This document shows, in pieces, positions 27,401 to 32,725 of a stretch of 64,000 nt of DNA. The stretch spans positions 1-64,000 of the forward strand of contig NZ_QQBJ01000001.1 of NCBI RefSeq assembly GCF_003347205.1, in the 5' to 3' direction. The notes beneath the pieces are model-generated. The model did not search any database. It was given only the letters and a program-made list of their open reading frames with translations, and was not told the DNA's origin. Position 1 is the stretch's first letter. Every line of letters begins with the position of its first letter. The stretch is from Mycolicibacterium moriokaense (GTDB taxonomy: Bacteria; Actinomycetota; Actinomycetes; Mycobacteriales; Mycobacteriaceae). Made by a program: the position numbers and the translations under genes.

Positions 27401-27544
27401 GGCCGGGCCGTCGGCGGTGACGGCGGTCGCGGAGCCGACCGGGCGCCACGGCGCAAGGCTGCGCGCGAACCGCTCGGCCTCGTCGATGGTCATCGAGTCG
27501 GCGACCGCGTAGAAGGCGTCGTCGAGTTCCTCTGGCAGCGTCAC
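24443..27544 (-). CDS. eccC: EccC C-terminal part (EccCb) with three FtsK/SpoIIIE ATPase domains
   Basis: The 1033-residue protein carries all three EccC ATPase domains. Domain 1 has Walker A GFSGSGKSE (about residue 115) and Walker B LVVIIDEYQELF. Domain 2 has GGPQSGVTN in place of GxxxxGK(S/T) and VLMIDGWATF. Domain 3 has GAPRSGRSN and IFVVIDDAGVW. Only domain 1 keeps the Walker lysine. An in-frame decapeptide repeat lies near the end of domain 2. It drives ESX export and binds substrate signals. It starts with GTG overlapping the eccCa stop (GTGA). In ESX-1 the break lies after ATPase 1, so this split position is different. Confidence 0.9.
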   Translation of the reverse strand: MTLPEELDDAFYAVADSMTIDEAERFARSLAPWRPVGSATAVTADGPARDLLEVLGIRDARMLDVDRLWSARRTQNRLWMRFPIGLDPTGEVVDLDLKETSQYGMGMHSVLIGFSGSGKSETIITEVTSLALTHSPETVNVAFLDWKMKSAGIVLERFPHVVASVSNLGDEMHLVERMLEALEGELDRRGALCAATNCKDLNVYNEKRMVDPSLEPVPGLVVIIDEYQELFRSDLGTEFVDLCWRIVRQGRSMHVFLQLAGQTVDAHRLMKIRSLIGFFMALRTGTEEDSREAIGSSIAAHLPEKGKEGTGYLREGQRPPREFRAFFSSPPFVPPAEDGGPAPVAAAGTWFTPRSFTATEVPDDDGLLAPPETNGHEPAPVPEQAPAPLAPGELPPTVVDTIVDSLRATGARPPRRLWLPPLEKPSTADELVRLVRGKPWDVDYGKTPGLAFPVGIEDRPRQHRQDVHFVDMLGANALVIGGPQSGVTNTLATMMTTAALMYRPERVQFYCVAAGGPSLAAVGSLPHVAGLAPAVDREGVGRIIASVQGIVAEREAVFAKTGLDMEEVRRRKFSPKPEPVPVAGGDVVLMIDGWATFASEYPQYVDHIVSLARSLSYGVHVVISHTSYLQGFKQALKPLATERIELRLTDPGDTEMHRQIAKKVPRGVPGRGVTKAGMHLLIGVPELSEWSGSDGDAAAGSDGDAAPGSDVAGRAAPGSDVAGRAAPGSDVAGRAAPGSDVAGRAAPGGRVATRDIGALIAQVSGIQKAATVSRLPEAVPFEEVQRLAQPVTRRNLVPFGLSEADLGPAYLDISDHPHAIAVGAPRSGRSNFLRVMCRSITSLYRPEEAQILVLDPRRTLLGVVQGPHLRDYAYTQTAIREAIKDLVAELDGRQPPPGTTQEEMMTKKFWSGPEIFVVIDDAGVWSTMDNPLMMLGPQIEGARDTGLHVFAATASANWNQVAIGSSVLGKLRASLAPVLILDGRRDAGKIVGDIFAEPQRPGKAIYYTRSGTTGALIGWSTPPTPPSPASPQT
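25303..25430 (-). repeat. 30-bp tandem repeat (about 4 copies) inside eccC
   Basis: Perfect 30-bp units at 25321-25350 and 25351-25380 are followed by one with a single change (25381-25410) and flanked by partial units (25303-25320, 25411-25430). They encode the decapeptide APGSDVAGRA repeated in frame. A related GSDGDAA pair (about 25428-25470) precedes it in the protein. The near-identity of units points to recent slippage, so copy number is likely to vary between strains. Confidence 0.9.
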
Positions 27545-28728
27545 CGGTAGCCGACTCCCACCCGCTTGCGCAGCACGCCGCCGGACAGTCGGTAGGTGGT
27601 GTCGGGGTCGAAGCCGACGCCGCGGTGCGACGTCGCAGGCCCGGCGGCCACGTCATTGAGCTCAGGAGCCAAGCGCAGGAAGCACACCCGGCCCACGCCG
27701 CGCTTGCCGGTGGCGCCCGCCCAGTCCTCGGCCGCGCCGCAGTTGTCGTCGACGATCACCCACAGCGGCGGCGCCGACGGGTCCGGGCCGCCGTGCAGGC
27801 CGCTGGCGGGCGGCATCCACTCCTTGCGGTCCAGCAGATCGTCGCCGGCGAAGGCCTCGAGGGCGGCCGGCGAGGTGAACACCATCCGGCGCTCGCCGCA
27901 TCCGTCGCGCGCTTCGGGATGCTGGCAGTGCGGAAGCCACTTCACCCAGTCCCAGCGGGCCGGCGCCGACGTGACGATCATGACCTGCAGATCCGCCGGG
28001 CTGTGGAACGCTGCGAGCTGACAGATCATCGACCTGGCGACGCCGCGCACCGCATCCATCTCGCCGACCAGCGATATGCCGGGGCTGCGTTCCAGCCACA
28101 ACACCCGGGCCATGCCCCGCACGTGTCGCTGCTCGAGCAGGAACTTGCGCAGCGCGTGCCCTGTCGCGGGCTCGATCTTGGAGGCCGCCGCGATCTGGGG
28201 CTTGTCGATGGTCATCGCCAACTCGACCCGCCCGGTGCCCAGCCGCACCACGCCGAACTCGGGGTCGCCCGGCTTGCGCTCCCACATCCGCGGGGAGCCC
28301 GCCACGCTGATCAGATCCGAAGGCGCCCAATGGCTGTGCTCGCGGTGCGCCCACTGTTTGCGCCCCGCCTCGGCCACTTCCTCGCGCACCTCGTCGAGGC
28401 GGGCGAAGTACTCGCGGCGGTACTGCTCGAGCTGGCTCCACGGCATCTTCTGGGCCGCGCCGCGGCCGCGGAACAGCATCCCGCCCATGCTCATCAGCAT
28501 GATCAGCGGGAAGATAGCAAACCCGTTGGCAAGCGACCGCTGACCGGAGACGTACATCGCGATGATGAACCCGAGAACGCCGACGATCAGGCCGATCGGC
28601 AACACGATGCCCCAGATGCTCCTGGGCGGCGGGACCGGCGCGGCGATCGGCGGCTCGACGGCGATCTTGCCCCCACCGGCCTCGGGAGGTGGCACGCGCG
28701 GTGGCGGCACGAACGGGCGGGTGGTCAC
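27541..28728 (-). CDS. eccC: EccC N-terminal part (EccCa): membrane anchor and DUF domain
   Basis: The 395-residue protein has a Pro-rich cytosolic start (TTRPFVPPPRVPPPEAGGG), two transmembrane helices at about residues 38-60 (IWGIVLPIGLIVGVLGFIIAMYV) and 70-90, and then the EccC stalk/DUF domain with MPWSQLEQYRREYFARLDEVRE and an ATPase-like ERSPGISLVG segment. It ends before the first FtsK-type domain. It must dock onto the separate 1033-residue part to rebuild EccC. EccCa and EccCb genes overlap by 4 bp (GTGA), which supports matched synthesis. The GTG start at 28728 was chosen because it yields the usual EccC N-terminus. Confidence 0.9.
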   Translation of the reverse strand: MTTRPFVPPPRVPPPEAGGGKIAVEPPIAAPVPPPRSIWGIVLPIGLIVGVLGFIIAMYVSGQRSLANGFAIFPLIMLMSMGGMLFRGRGAAQKMPWSQLEQYRREYFARLDEVREEVAEAGRKQWAHREHSHWAPSDLISVAGSPRMWERKPGDPEFGVVRLGTGRVELAMTIDKPQIAAASKIEPATGHALRKFLLEQRHVRGMARVLWLERSPGISLVGEMDAVRGVARSMICQLAAFHSPADLQVMIVTSAPARWDWVKWLPHCQHPEARDGCGERRMVFTSPAALEAFAGDDLLDRKEWMPPASGLHGGPDPSAPPLWVIVDDNCGAAEDWAGATGKRGVGRVCFLRLAPELNDVAAGPATSHRGVGFDPDTTYRLSGGVLRKRVGVGYR

Positions 28729-28784
28729 TTCCCAACCCTAACCGAGATCGGCGCGCGGGCAGGTCGGCAACTTCTCCAGGATGC

Positions 28785-29084
28785 TCAACGGCTGGCCTTC
28801 CAGGACTCCTGAGCAACCACATTGGCCCTGGCAAGCAAATCGTTGAGCTTCTCCTCCAGGCCGAGGTGGGTCAGCCTGCCCGGCACCGACTCGTGGATGG
28901 ACAGGCTGAGCAGACGGCCGTCCGGGCCGAGCTGGATGCGGAGGTCGCCGTCGGCGTCGGTGGCATCGGTGCGCAGCGCGGCCAGCCGGTCCAGGATGGC
29001 CGTCAACTCGTCATAGGTCGACGCCAGTTCGGCTTGGCTGTACTTGACCTTGGCCGCGTCGTCCAGCTCGTCGAAACCGGCCAT
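28785..29084 (-). CDS. EspL-like YbaB/EbfC-family small protein
   Basis: The 99-residue protein has the YbaB pattern: an N-terminal helix (KVKYSQAELASTYDELTAILDRLAAL), then strands DLRIQLGPDGRLLSLSIHESV and a C-terminal helix. YbaB-fold proteins dimerise. In ESX-1, EspL has this fold, lies next to EspB and EspK, and stabilises Esp substrates. By position, directly after an EspB/EspK-like gene and with a 1-bp TGATG overlap, it is probably the partner or chaperone of that protein. The EspL relation is inferred from fold pattern and neighbours. Confidence 0.75.
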   Translation of the reverse strand: MAGFDELDDAAKVKYSQAELASTYDELTAILDRLAALRTDATDADGDLRIQLGPDGRLLSLSIHESVPGRLTHLGLEEKLNDLLARANVVAQESWKASR

Positions 29085-30742
29085 CAGGTCCGCTCGTCGT
29101 TCACCGACGCCAACGTGATCCGACGCAGCACCGGACCACGGGGCGGCTCGTCGTCGTCGGAATCGGCCCGCGACCGGGCCGCCTCAGCCGCTGTGGCGGT
29201 CCGGTCGGGCACCCTGCCGGTCACCGCCTCGGTGTGCGCTTCCGGCGGTGTGACGACCTTCCGGTCGGCGGGCACCTTGTCGGCTCCTTCGCCGCCGCCC
29301 TGTCCGCGCGGCATCATGGCGCCCATCGGCATGCCCATTCCCATCCCGCCCATCGCGCTGCCTCCAGCGGCGGCGGGGGTCGTCGGTGGCGGTGCCGCCC
29401 CGGCGGGCATGGCCGGGGCAGTGTGCGAGGTCGACGGGGTGACGGGCGGTCCAAGCGCCCCTGCCGGATGGGTGTCGCCGGCACCGCCGCCCACGCCGCC
29501 ACCGCCCGCCTTCGACAGCGTGTCCTCGTCGGGACCTCCCGCCGACTTCGCGAGTTCTGCGTCCGTCGGCTGCTTCGACGCCAGCCCGGACAGGCCCTGC
29601 GTGGCGGCCTGGGCCAGACCCTGACCGCTCTGCATCAGCGCCTGCGGGACCTGGCCCGCCATGCCGGCCATCCCGCCGGCCAGCCCGCCGATGGCGCCCA
29701 GCGCCTGCGGCAACATCTGCGCCAGTTGACCGGCGCTCTCGCCCGCCTGCCCGGCTTGGCTCGCCTCGGTGGCGCCCGCCTTGGCCAGCTGGGCCTGATT
29801 CGGAACGGCCGCTGCCTGGCCCACCGCACCCGCGGCACCGGCGGCACCCGCTGCGGCGACCGCGCCGCCACCTGCGCCGGGAGCCTGCGGGCTACCCGCG
29901 CCCCCGGCTCCCGTGCTGGTCTCCGTCACCACCGCGTATCGCGCCGCCTCGGCCGAAGCCTTCGATTCGAGAAGCCCGATGCGGTAGCTCGCCCGGGACA
30001 TGCCGACACCGTCGCCTGCCGCGCTCGCCCTGGTGTAGTCGTCATCGGCGGCTTGGAACTCGTCCGGTTTGGGCGTGGCGGCCGAGGTCTGGCTGTAGTC
30101 GTCGGCGTGTTTGCGCGCCTGGTCGGCCAGCTCGAACCAGCGGTCGGCGATGGTGTTGAGCGCGGTGACGTACTCGTTCAGCCGGCCCGTGAGCGCGGGC
30201 GTGCCGACGGGGCTGTCCCACAGCTCCGGCACCGATGCGGCCACCTCCCGCACGGTGTTGGCCGCGGCATCGATGGCGACAGCGTTGTCGGTCGCGGTGC
30301 TGATGAATGCGGTCCCGTTGTCCGGCGCCCCTTGATGAACGAGCGCGGCGAAACCCCTGCCTGTGAGCGGTGTGCCCGGTGACAGGGGTGTGCGCAGATC
30401 GGGGGGGATCAGCGGCGCTGGCTCGAGGGTGGACAGCGTGGTGTCGTCAAGGGCTTGCGCTGCAGGCAGCAGGATGTTCAACTGCGCCGCGTTGATCTCC
30501 TCCTGACCGCCGAACTTCTGCGCGATCATGACAAGGTGCCCCGCGGCCTTGTACAGGCTTGCAGCCTGCGCGCACGCCGCTCCCCACAGCTGCAAGGAGG
30601 CCGTATCCAGGCGTGCCGCGGCGGAACCGGATGTCGGGTCGGCCGCCAGCGGCGCCGTTTCGGCTAGCAGGCCCTGCGCCGAGGTCGCCAGGCCGAGCAA
30701 CTTCTGCGCGGCGGCGATGAGTCCGGGGATGTCGACCTTCAT
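29084..30742 (-). CDS. EspB/EspK-like PE/PPE-fold ESX substrate with low-complexity C-terminus
   Basis: The 552-residue protein has an N-terminal helical region of about 280 residues. It starts MKVDIPGLIAAAQKLLGLATSAQGLL and continues to a helix pair around PELWDSPVGTPALTGRLNEYVTALNTIADRW. WDSPVG sits where a WXG-type turn would be. Then comes a long Ala/Gly/Met/Pro-rich disordered region and a charged C-terminus with DRKVVTPPEA. This resembles EspB, EspE and EspK of ESX-1, which are exported and, for EspB, processed by MycP. It is followed by a YbaB-type gene with a 1-bp overlap. It is likely a secreted substrate; the exact Esp type is uncertain. Confidence 0.65.
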   Translation of the reverse strand: MKVDIPGLIAAAQKLLGLATSAQGLLAETAPLAADPTSGSAAARLDTASLQLWGAACAQAASLYKAAGHLVMIAQKFGGQEEINAAQLNILLPAAQALDDTTLSTLEPAPLIPPDLRTPLSPGTPLTGRGFAALVHQGAPDNGTAFISTATDNAVAIDAAANTVREVAASVPELWDSPVGTPALTGRLNEYVTALNTIADRWFELADQARKHADDYSQTSAATPKPDEFQAADDDYTRASAAGDGVGMSRASYRIGLLESKASAEAARYAVVTETSTGAGGAGSPQAPGAGGGAVAAAGAAGAAGAVGQAAAVPNQAQLAKAGATEASQAGQAGESAGQLAQMLPQALGAIGGLAGGMAGMAGQVPQALMQSGQGLAQAATQGLSGLASKQPTDAELAKSAGGPDEDTLSKAGGGGVGGGAGDTHPAGALGPPVTPSTSHTAPAMPAGAAPPPTTPAAAGGSAMGGMGMGMPMGAMMPRGQGGGEGADKVPADRKVVTPPEAHTEAVTGRVPDRTATAAEAARSRADSDDDEPPRGPVLRRITLASVNDERT

Positions 30743-30749
30743 CAGCGGC

Positions 30750-31025
30750 CTACAGCTCTGCCAGCTTCCGCTCGGCGGCGGCGAGGTCCTGTTCGGTAGG
30801 CATGTCGTCCACCGGAATGGACCTCCCCTCCAGCTCGGCGCGGATCACCAGCTGCCCCTTGAGATACGCGACATCGTTGCACGCCATGATGCCCTGCGCG
30901 ATCTCGATCGCGGGCCGCTTCATGGCGGCGGGCTCGATCTGCACGCCGAGGGTGTGGCCGGCGAGCGCGACCCGGACGAAGATCGTGTTGTCGGGCGTCG
31001 CGGCCGTGAAGGACTGCTCATTCAA
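30750..31025 (-). CDS. Small YbaB-like protein (DUF2694-type), TTG start
   Basis: The 91-residue protein reads as alternating strands and helices (NTIFVRVALAGHTLGVQIEPAAM ... AYLKGQLVIRAELEGRSIPVDDM). This resembles the small YbaB-fold DUF2694 proteins found beside mycobacterial ESX genes; the family name is from memory. No ATG or GTG fits its N-terminus. The TTG at 31025 overlaps the end of the EspC-like gene and has GGAG seven bases upstream, so I take TTG as start. It lies 8 bp before the EspB-like gene and may act as a partner for it or for the EspC-like protein. Confidence 0.6.
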   Translation of the reverse strand: MNEQSFTAATPDNTIFVRVALAGHTLGVQIEPAAMKRPAIEIAQGIMACNDVAYLKGQLVIRAELEGRSIPVDDMPTEQDLAAAERKLAEL

Positions 31026-31317
31026 GGCGCAGCTCCGACGCGTTGATCTCCTCTTGATCCCGGAACCGCACGGCAATCGAGCGCAGGTTCTCCGCGGCGG
31101 CGCGGTGGGCCGCCTCATGGTCGGCGAACGCGGTGTCGCGACGCTGGACGACCTCGCCTGCCGCGCTCTTGAACTGGTGCATGATCGGGCCGTGCGTGGC
31201 CACCGCCGCGAGGATGTCCGATCCCGCCTTGCGCGCCGCGGCGATCTCGTCGGCCACGCTGTCATGTCGCGAGGCGATCTGGTTGAGCAGCGACGGGGTG
31301 ATGCGGATGGTGGTCAT
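31018..31317 (-). CDS. EspC-like WXG100-fold ESX secretion-associated protein
   Basis: The 99-residue protein matches the EspC family (PF10824 type). It has ITPSLLNQIASRHDSVADEIAAARKAG, a turn with THGPIMHQF (EspC has THGPYCSQF, from memory), and a second helix ending in AVRFRDQEEINASE. The YxxxD/E signal position reads F-R-D-Q-E, with Phe for Tyr, as in the EsxD-like protein. EspC forms surface filaments and is co-dependent with EspA for export in ESX-1. Here no EspA is adjacent; the 275-residue upstream protein may be its partner. It follows that gene by 8 bp. Confidence 0.75.
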   Translation of the reverse strand: MTTIRITPSLLNQIASRHDSVADEIAAARKAGSDILAAVATHGPIMHQFKSAAGEVVQRRDTAFADHEAAHRAAAENLRSIAVRFRDQEEINASELRLE

Positions 31318-31325
31318 CAGTGCTC

Positions 31326-32153
31326 CTACAGCAGGCGGGCAGGCCGGGTCTGGGCGGGACCGTCGTCGGGCGGCGGGCTGTCGCCGGGCGCCTGGGGCGC
31401 GGCCCGGCGGTCGCGGGTGTCGCCCCCCTCGTCTTCCGGAGCGGTCTCCGTGTCTTTGCCGGCGTCGTCCTCGCCGGAATAGTCCTTGCCGGCGTCGTCA
31501 AGCTCGTCCGATTCCTCCGATGTCGGTGCGCTGTCGGCGGGGTCCTCGGCCGGTTCGGGGTGGCCGCCGCGGTCGAGCAGACCCGACGCCAAGCCTGCCA
31601 GGGGCGTTGCGGCGCCGGCCAAGCCCCCTGCGCCCTGGGCGGGAGCGGCCGCGGCGCCCTGAGCGGCCTGGGGCAGCGTGCCGAGCGCCGATCCGACCGC
31701 GGGCATCAGGCCCGCACCCTGCTCGGTCATCGCGGCACCGGCCGGCGCAGTGGGTGGTGGGGGGCCTTCTGCGGGTTCGGGTGAGGACAGCAGGTAGCCC
31801 CGCCCGAGTGCCCGGGTGAGCCTGGCGTGGTCCTCGTCGGTGAGCGCACCGGTGTCGACGATGTCCTGGATCTCGGCGATCTTGCTGCGCAGGAACAGCA
31901 GGAACTGCCGCTCCCCGGCCGGGGTGCCGAGCCCGGCGACCGGATTGTTGATGGCTTCGATCAGCTGTCGCTGGATGTCCTGCAGTGCCCCGCGGCCCGC
32001 CACCGTCACGGCATGCGCGGACAGGATGGCGTCGGTGAGTTGGATTTCCGCGGAATGCATTTCGGAGTAGGCGCCGCTGAGCTCCGACTGCAGGGTGCGG
32101 ACCGCGTCGACGGCCTCGCCCGACTGGGTGGCCTGCACCGATGGATGCGTCAC
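31326..32153 (-). CDS. DUF4226-type ESX-linked protein with acidic, proline-rich C-terminus
   Basis: The 275-residue protein has a helical N-terminal domain of about 120 residues (DAVRTLQSELSGAYSEMHSAEIQLTDAI ... IQRQLIEAINNPVAG ... FLRSKIAEIQDIVDTG). This recalls the DUF4226 domain of mycobacterial ESX-associated proteins; the name is from memory. The remainder is disordered: Ala/Gly-rich, then strongly acidic (EDPADSAPTSEESDELDD), then Pro-rich. A secreted or surface role is plausible but unproven. The GTG start overlaps the stop of the upstream micro-gene (GTGA), and the EspC-like gene follows after 8 bp. Confidence 0.6.
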   Translation of the reverse strand: MTHPSVQATQSGEAVDAVRTLQSELSGAYSEMHSAEIQLTDAILSAHAVTVAGRGALQDIQRQLIEAINNPVAGLGTPAGERQFLLFLRSKIAEIQDIVDTGALTDEDHARLTRALGRGYLLSSPEPAEGPPPPTAPAGAAMTEQGAGLMPAVGSALGTLPQAAQGAAAAPAQGAGGLAGAATPLAGLASGLLDRGGHPEPAEDPADSAPTSEESDELDDAGKDYSGEDDAGKDTETAPEDEGGDTRDRRAAPQAPGDSPPPDDGPAQTRPARLL

Positions 32154-32302
32154 AGCAGTCCGCCGCTGAGGTCGTCCTGCACGTCGGGCCGCGGTGCGAA
32201 GTCCATCGGCAACGCCGGGCTACCGGCGCCGTCGAACAGCTCCTGGGCGTGTGACAGCGCCGTCAGCACGCCGCTGACCTGCCCGAGCAGCCATCCGTCC
32301 AC
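32150..32302 (-). CDS. 50-codon micro-gene heading the ESX operon
   Basis: This reading frame encodes a 50-residue peptide starting (M)DGWLLGQVSGVLTALSHAQE and ending in DVQDDLSGGLL. It has an amphipathic helix followed by an acidic tail. The GTG at 32302 is preceded by the purine run AAGGGAAGGGG at a good distance. Its TGA overlaps the next gene by GTGA, the same coupling used throughout this locus. These two signals make it more likely a real first gene than chance. I do not recognise a family. Confidence 0.55.
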   Translation of the reverse strand: MDGWLLGQVSGVLTALSHAQELFDGAGSPALPMDFAPRPDVQDDLSGGLL

Positions 32303-32416
32303 GTAGGCCCCTTCCCTTGGAAGTCAGCCTAACCCGCAGTACGGAGACCTTTCTGCGGCAATTCGGCGGCGCCGCCGGCCCGCAGCAAACGCTGGGCCCG
32401 CGGCGCCGCGCCGAGG
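32303..32416 (-). promoter_or_regulatory. Probable promoter region of the ESX operon
   Basis: The 114-bp gap between ptsH (ending at 32417) and the micro-gene is the only place for a promoter at the head of the 19-gene ESX run. On the minus strand, TAGGCT about 25 bp upstream of the GTG fits TANNNT. No -35 or operator is convincing. Read-through from ptsH is also possible, as no hairpin terminator was seen here. Confidence 0.35.
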
Positions 32417-32674
32417 TCAGGCGTCGAGATCCTGCTCGACGAGGTCGGCGATCTTGGCCAGCGCGCCCTCGTCATCGGAGTGCACGGTCACCTGGGCGCC
32501 GTTGTCCGCGCCCAGGGTCATGATCATCAGCGCGGATCCGGCGTCGACAGGTTCGCCGCCGTCCATCGAAAGGGTCACCGGCACGCCGGCTTCGACGACG
32601 GCCTCGGCGATGATCGCGGCGGGCCGGGCGTGCAGGCCGATGGCCGATCCGACGGTGACGGTCTTGGTTGCCAT
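32417..32674 (-). CDS. ptsH: HPr, phosphocarrier protein of the PTS
   Basis: The 85-residue protein has the active-site His in the motif GLHARPAA (His15 region) and the second conserved segment SALMIMTLGA around Ser46. HPr takes phosphate from PEP via enzyme I and passes it to the EIIA domain of FruA. It is full length. It is the last gene of the minus-strand fructose operon, 51 bp after fruA. Its partner enzyme I is encoded divergently at 36658. Confidence 0.95.
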   Translation of the reverse strand: MATKTVTVGSAIGLHARPAAIIAEAVVEAGVPVTLSMDGGEPVDAGSALMIMTLGADNGAQVTVHSDDEGALAKIADLVEQDLDA

Positions 32675-32725
32675 GAGTTCTCCTCGGTGTCGTGTGGGGG
32701 TTGTCGTTGGGGTTGATTGTGCGGA

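Noticed and set aside
11309-32302. ESX locus as a recent plasmid or phage insertion
   Set aside because: No integrase, relaxase, att-like repeats or tRNA are at its borders, and base composition matches the neighbours; the inverted 64-bp elements do not bracket it precisely.
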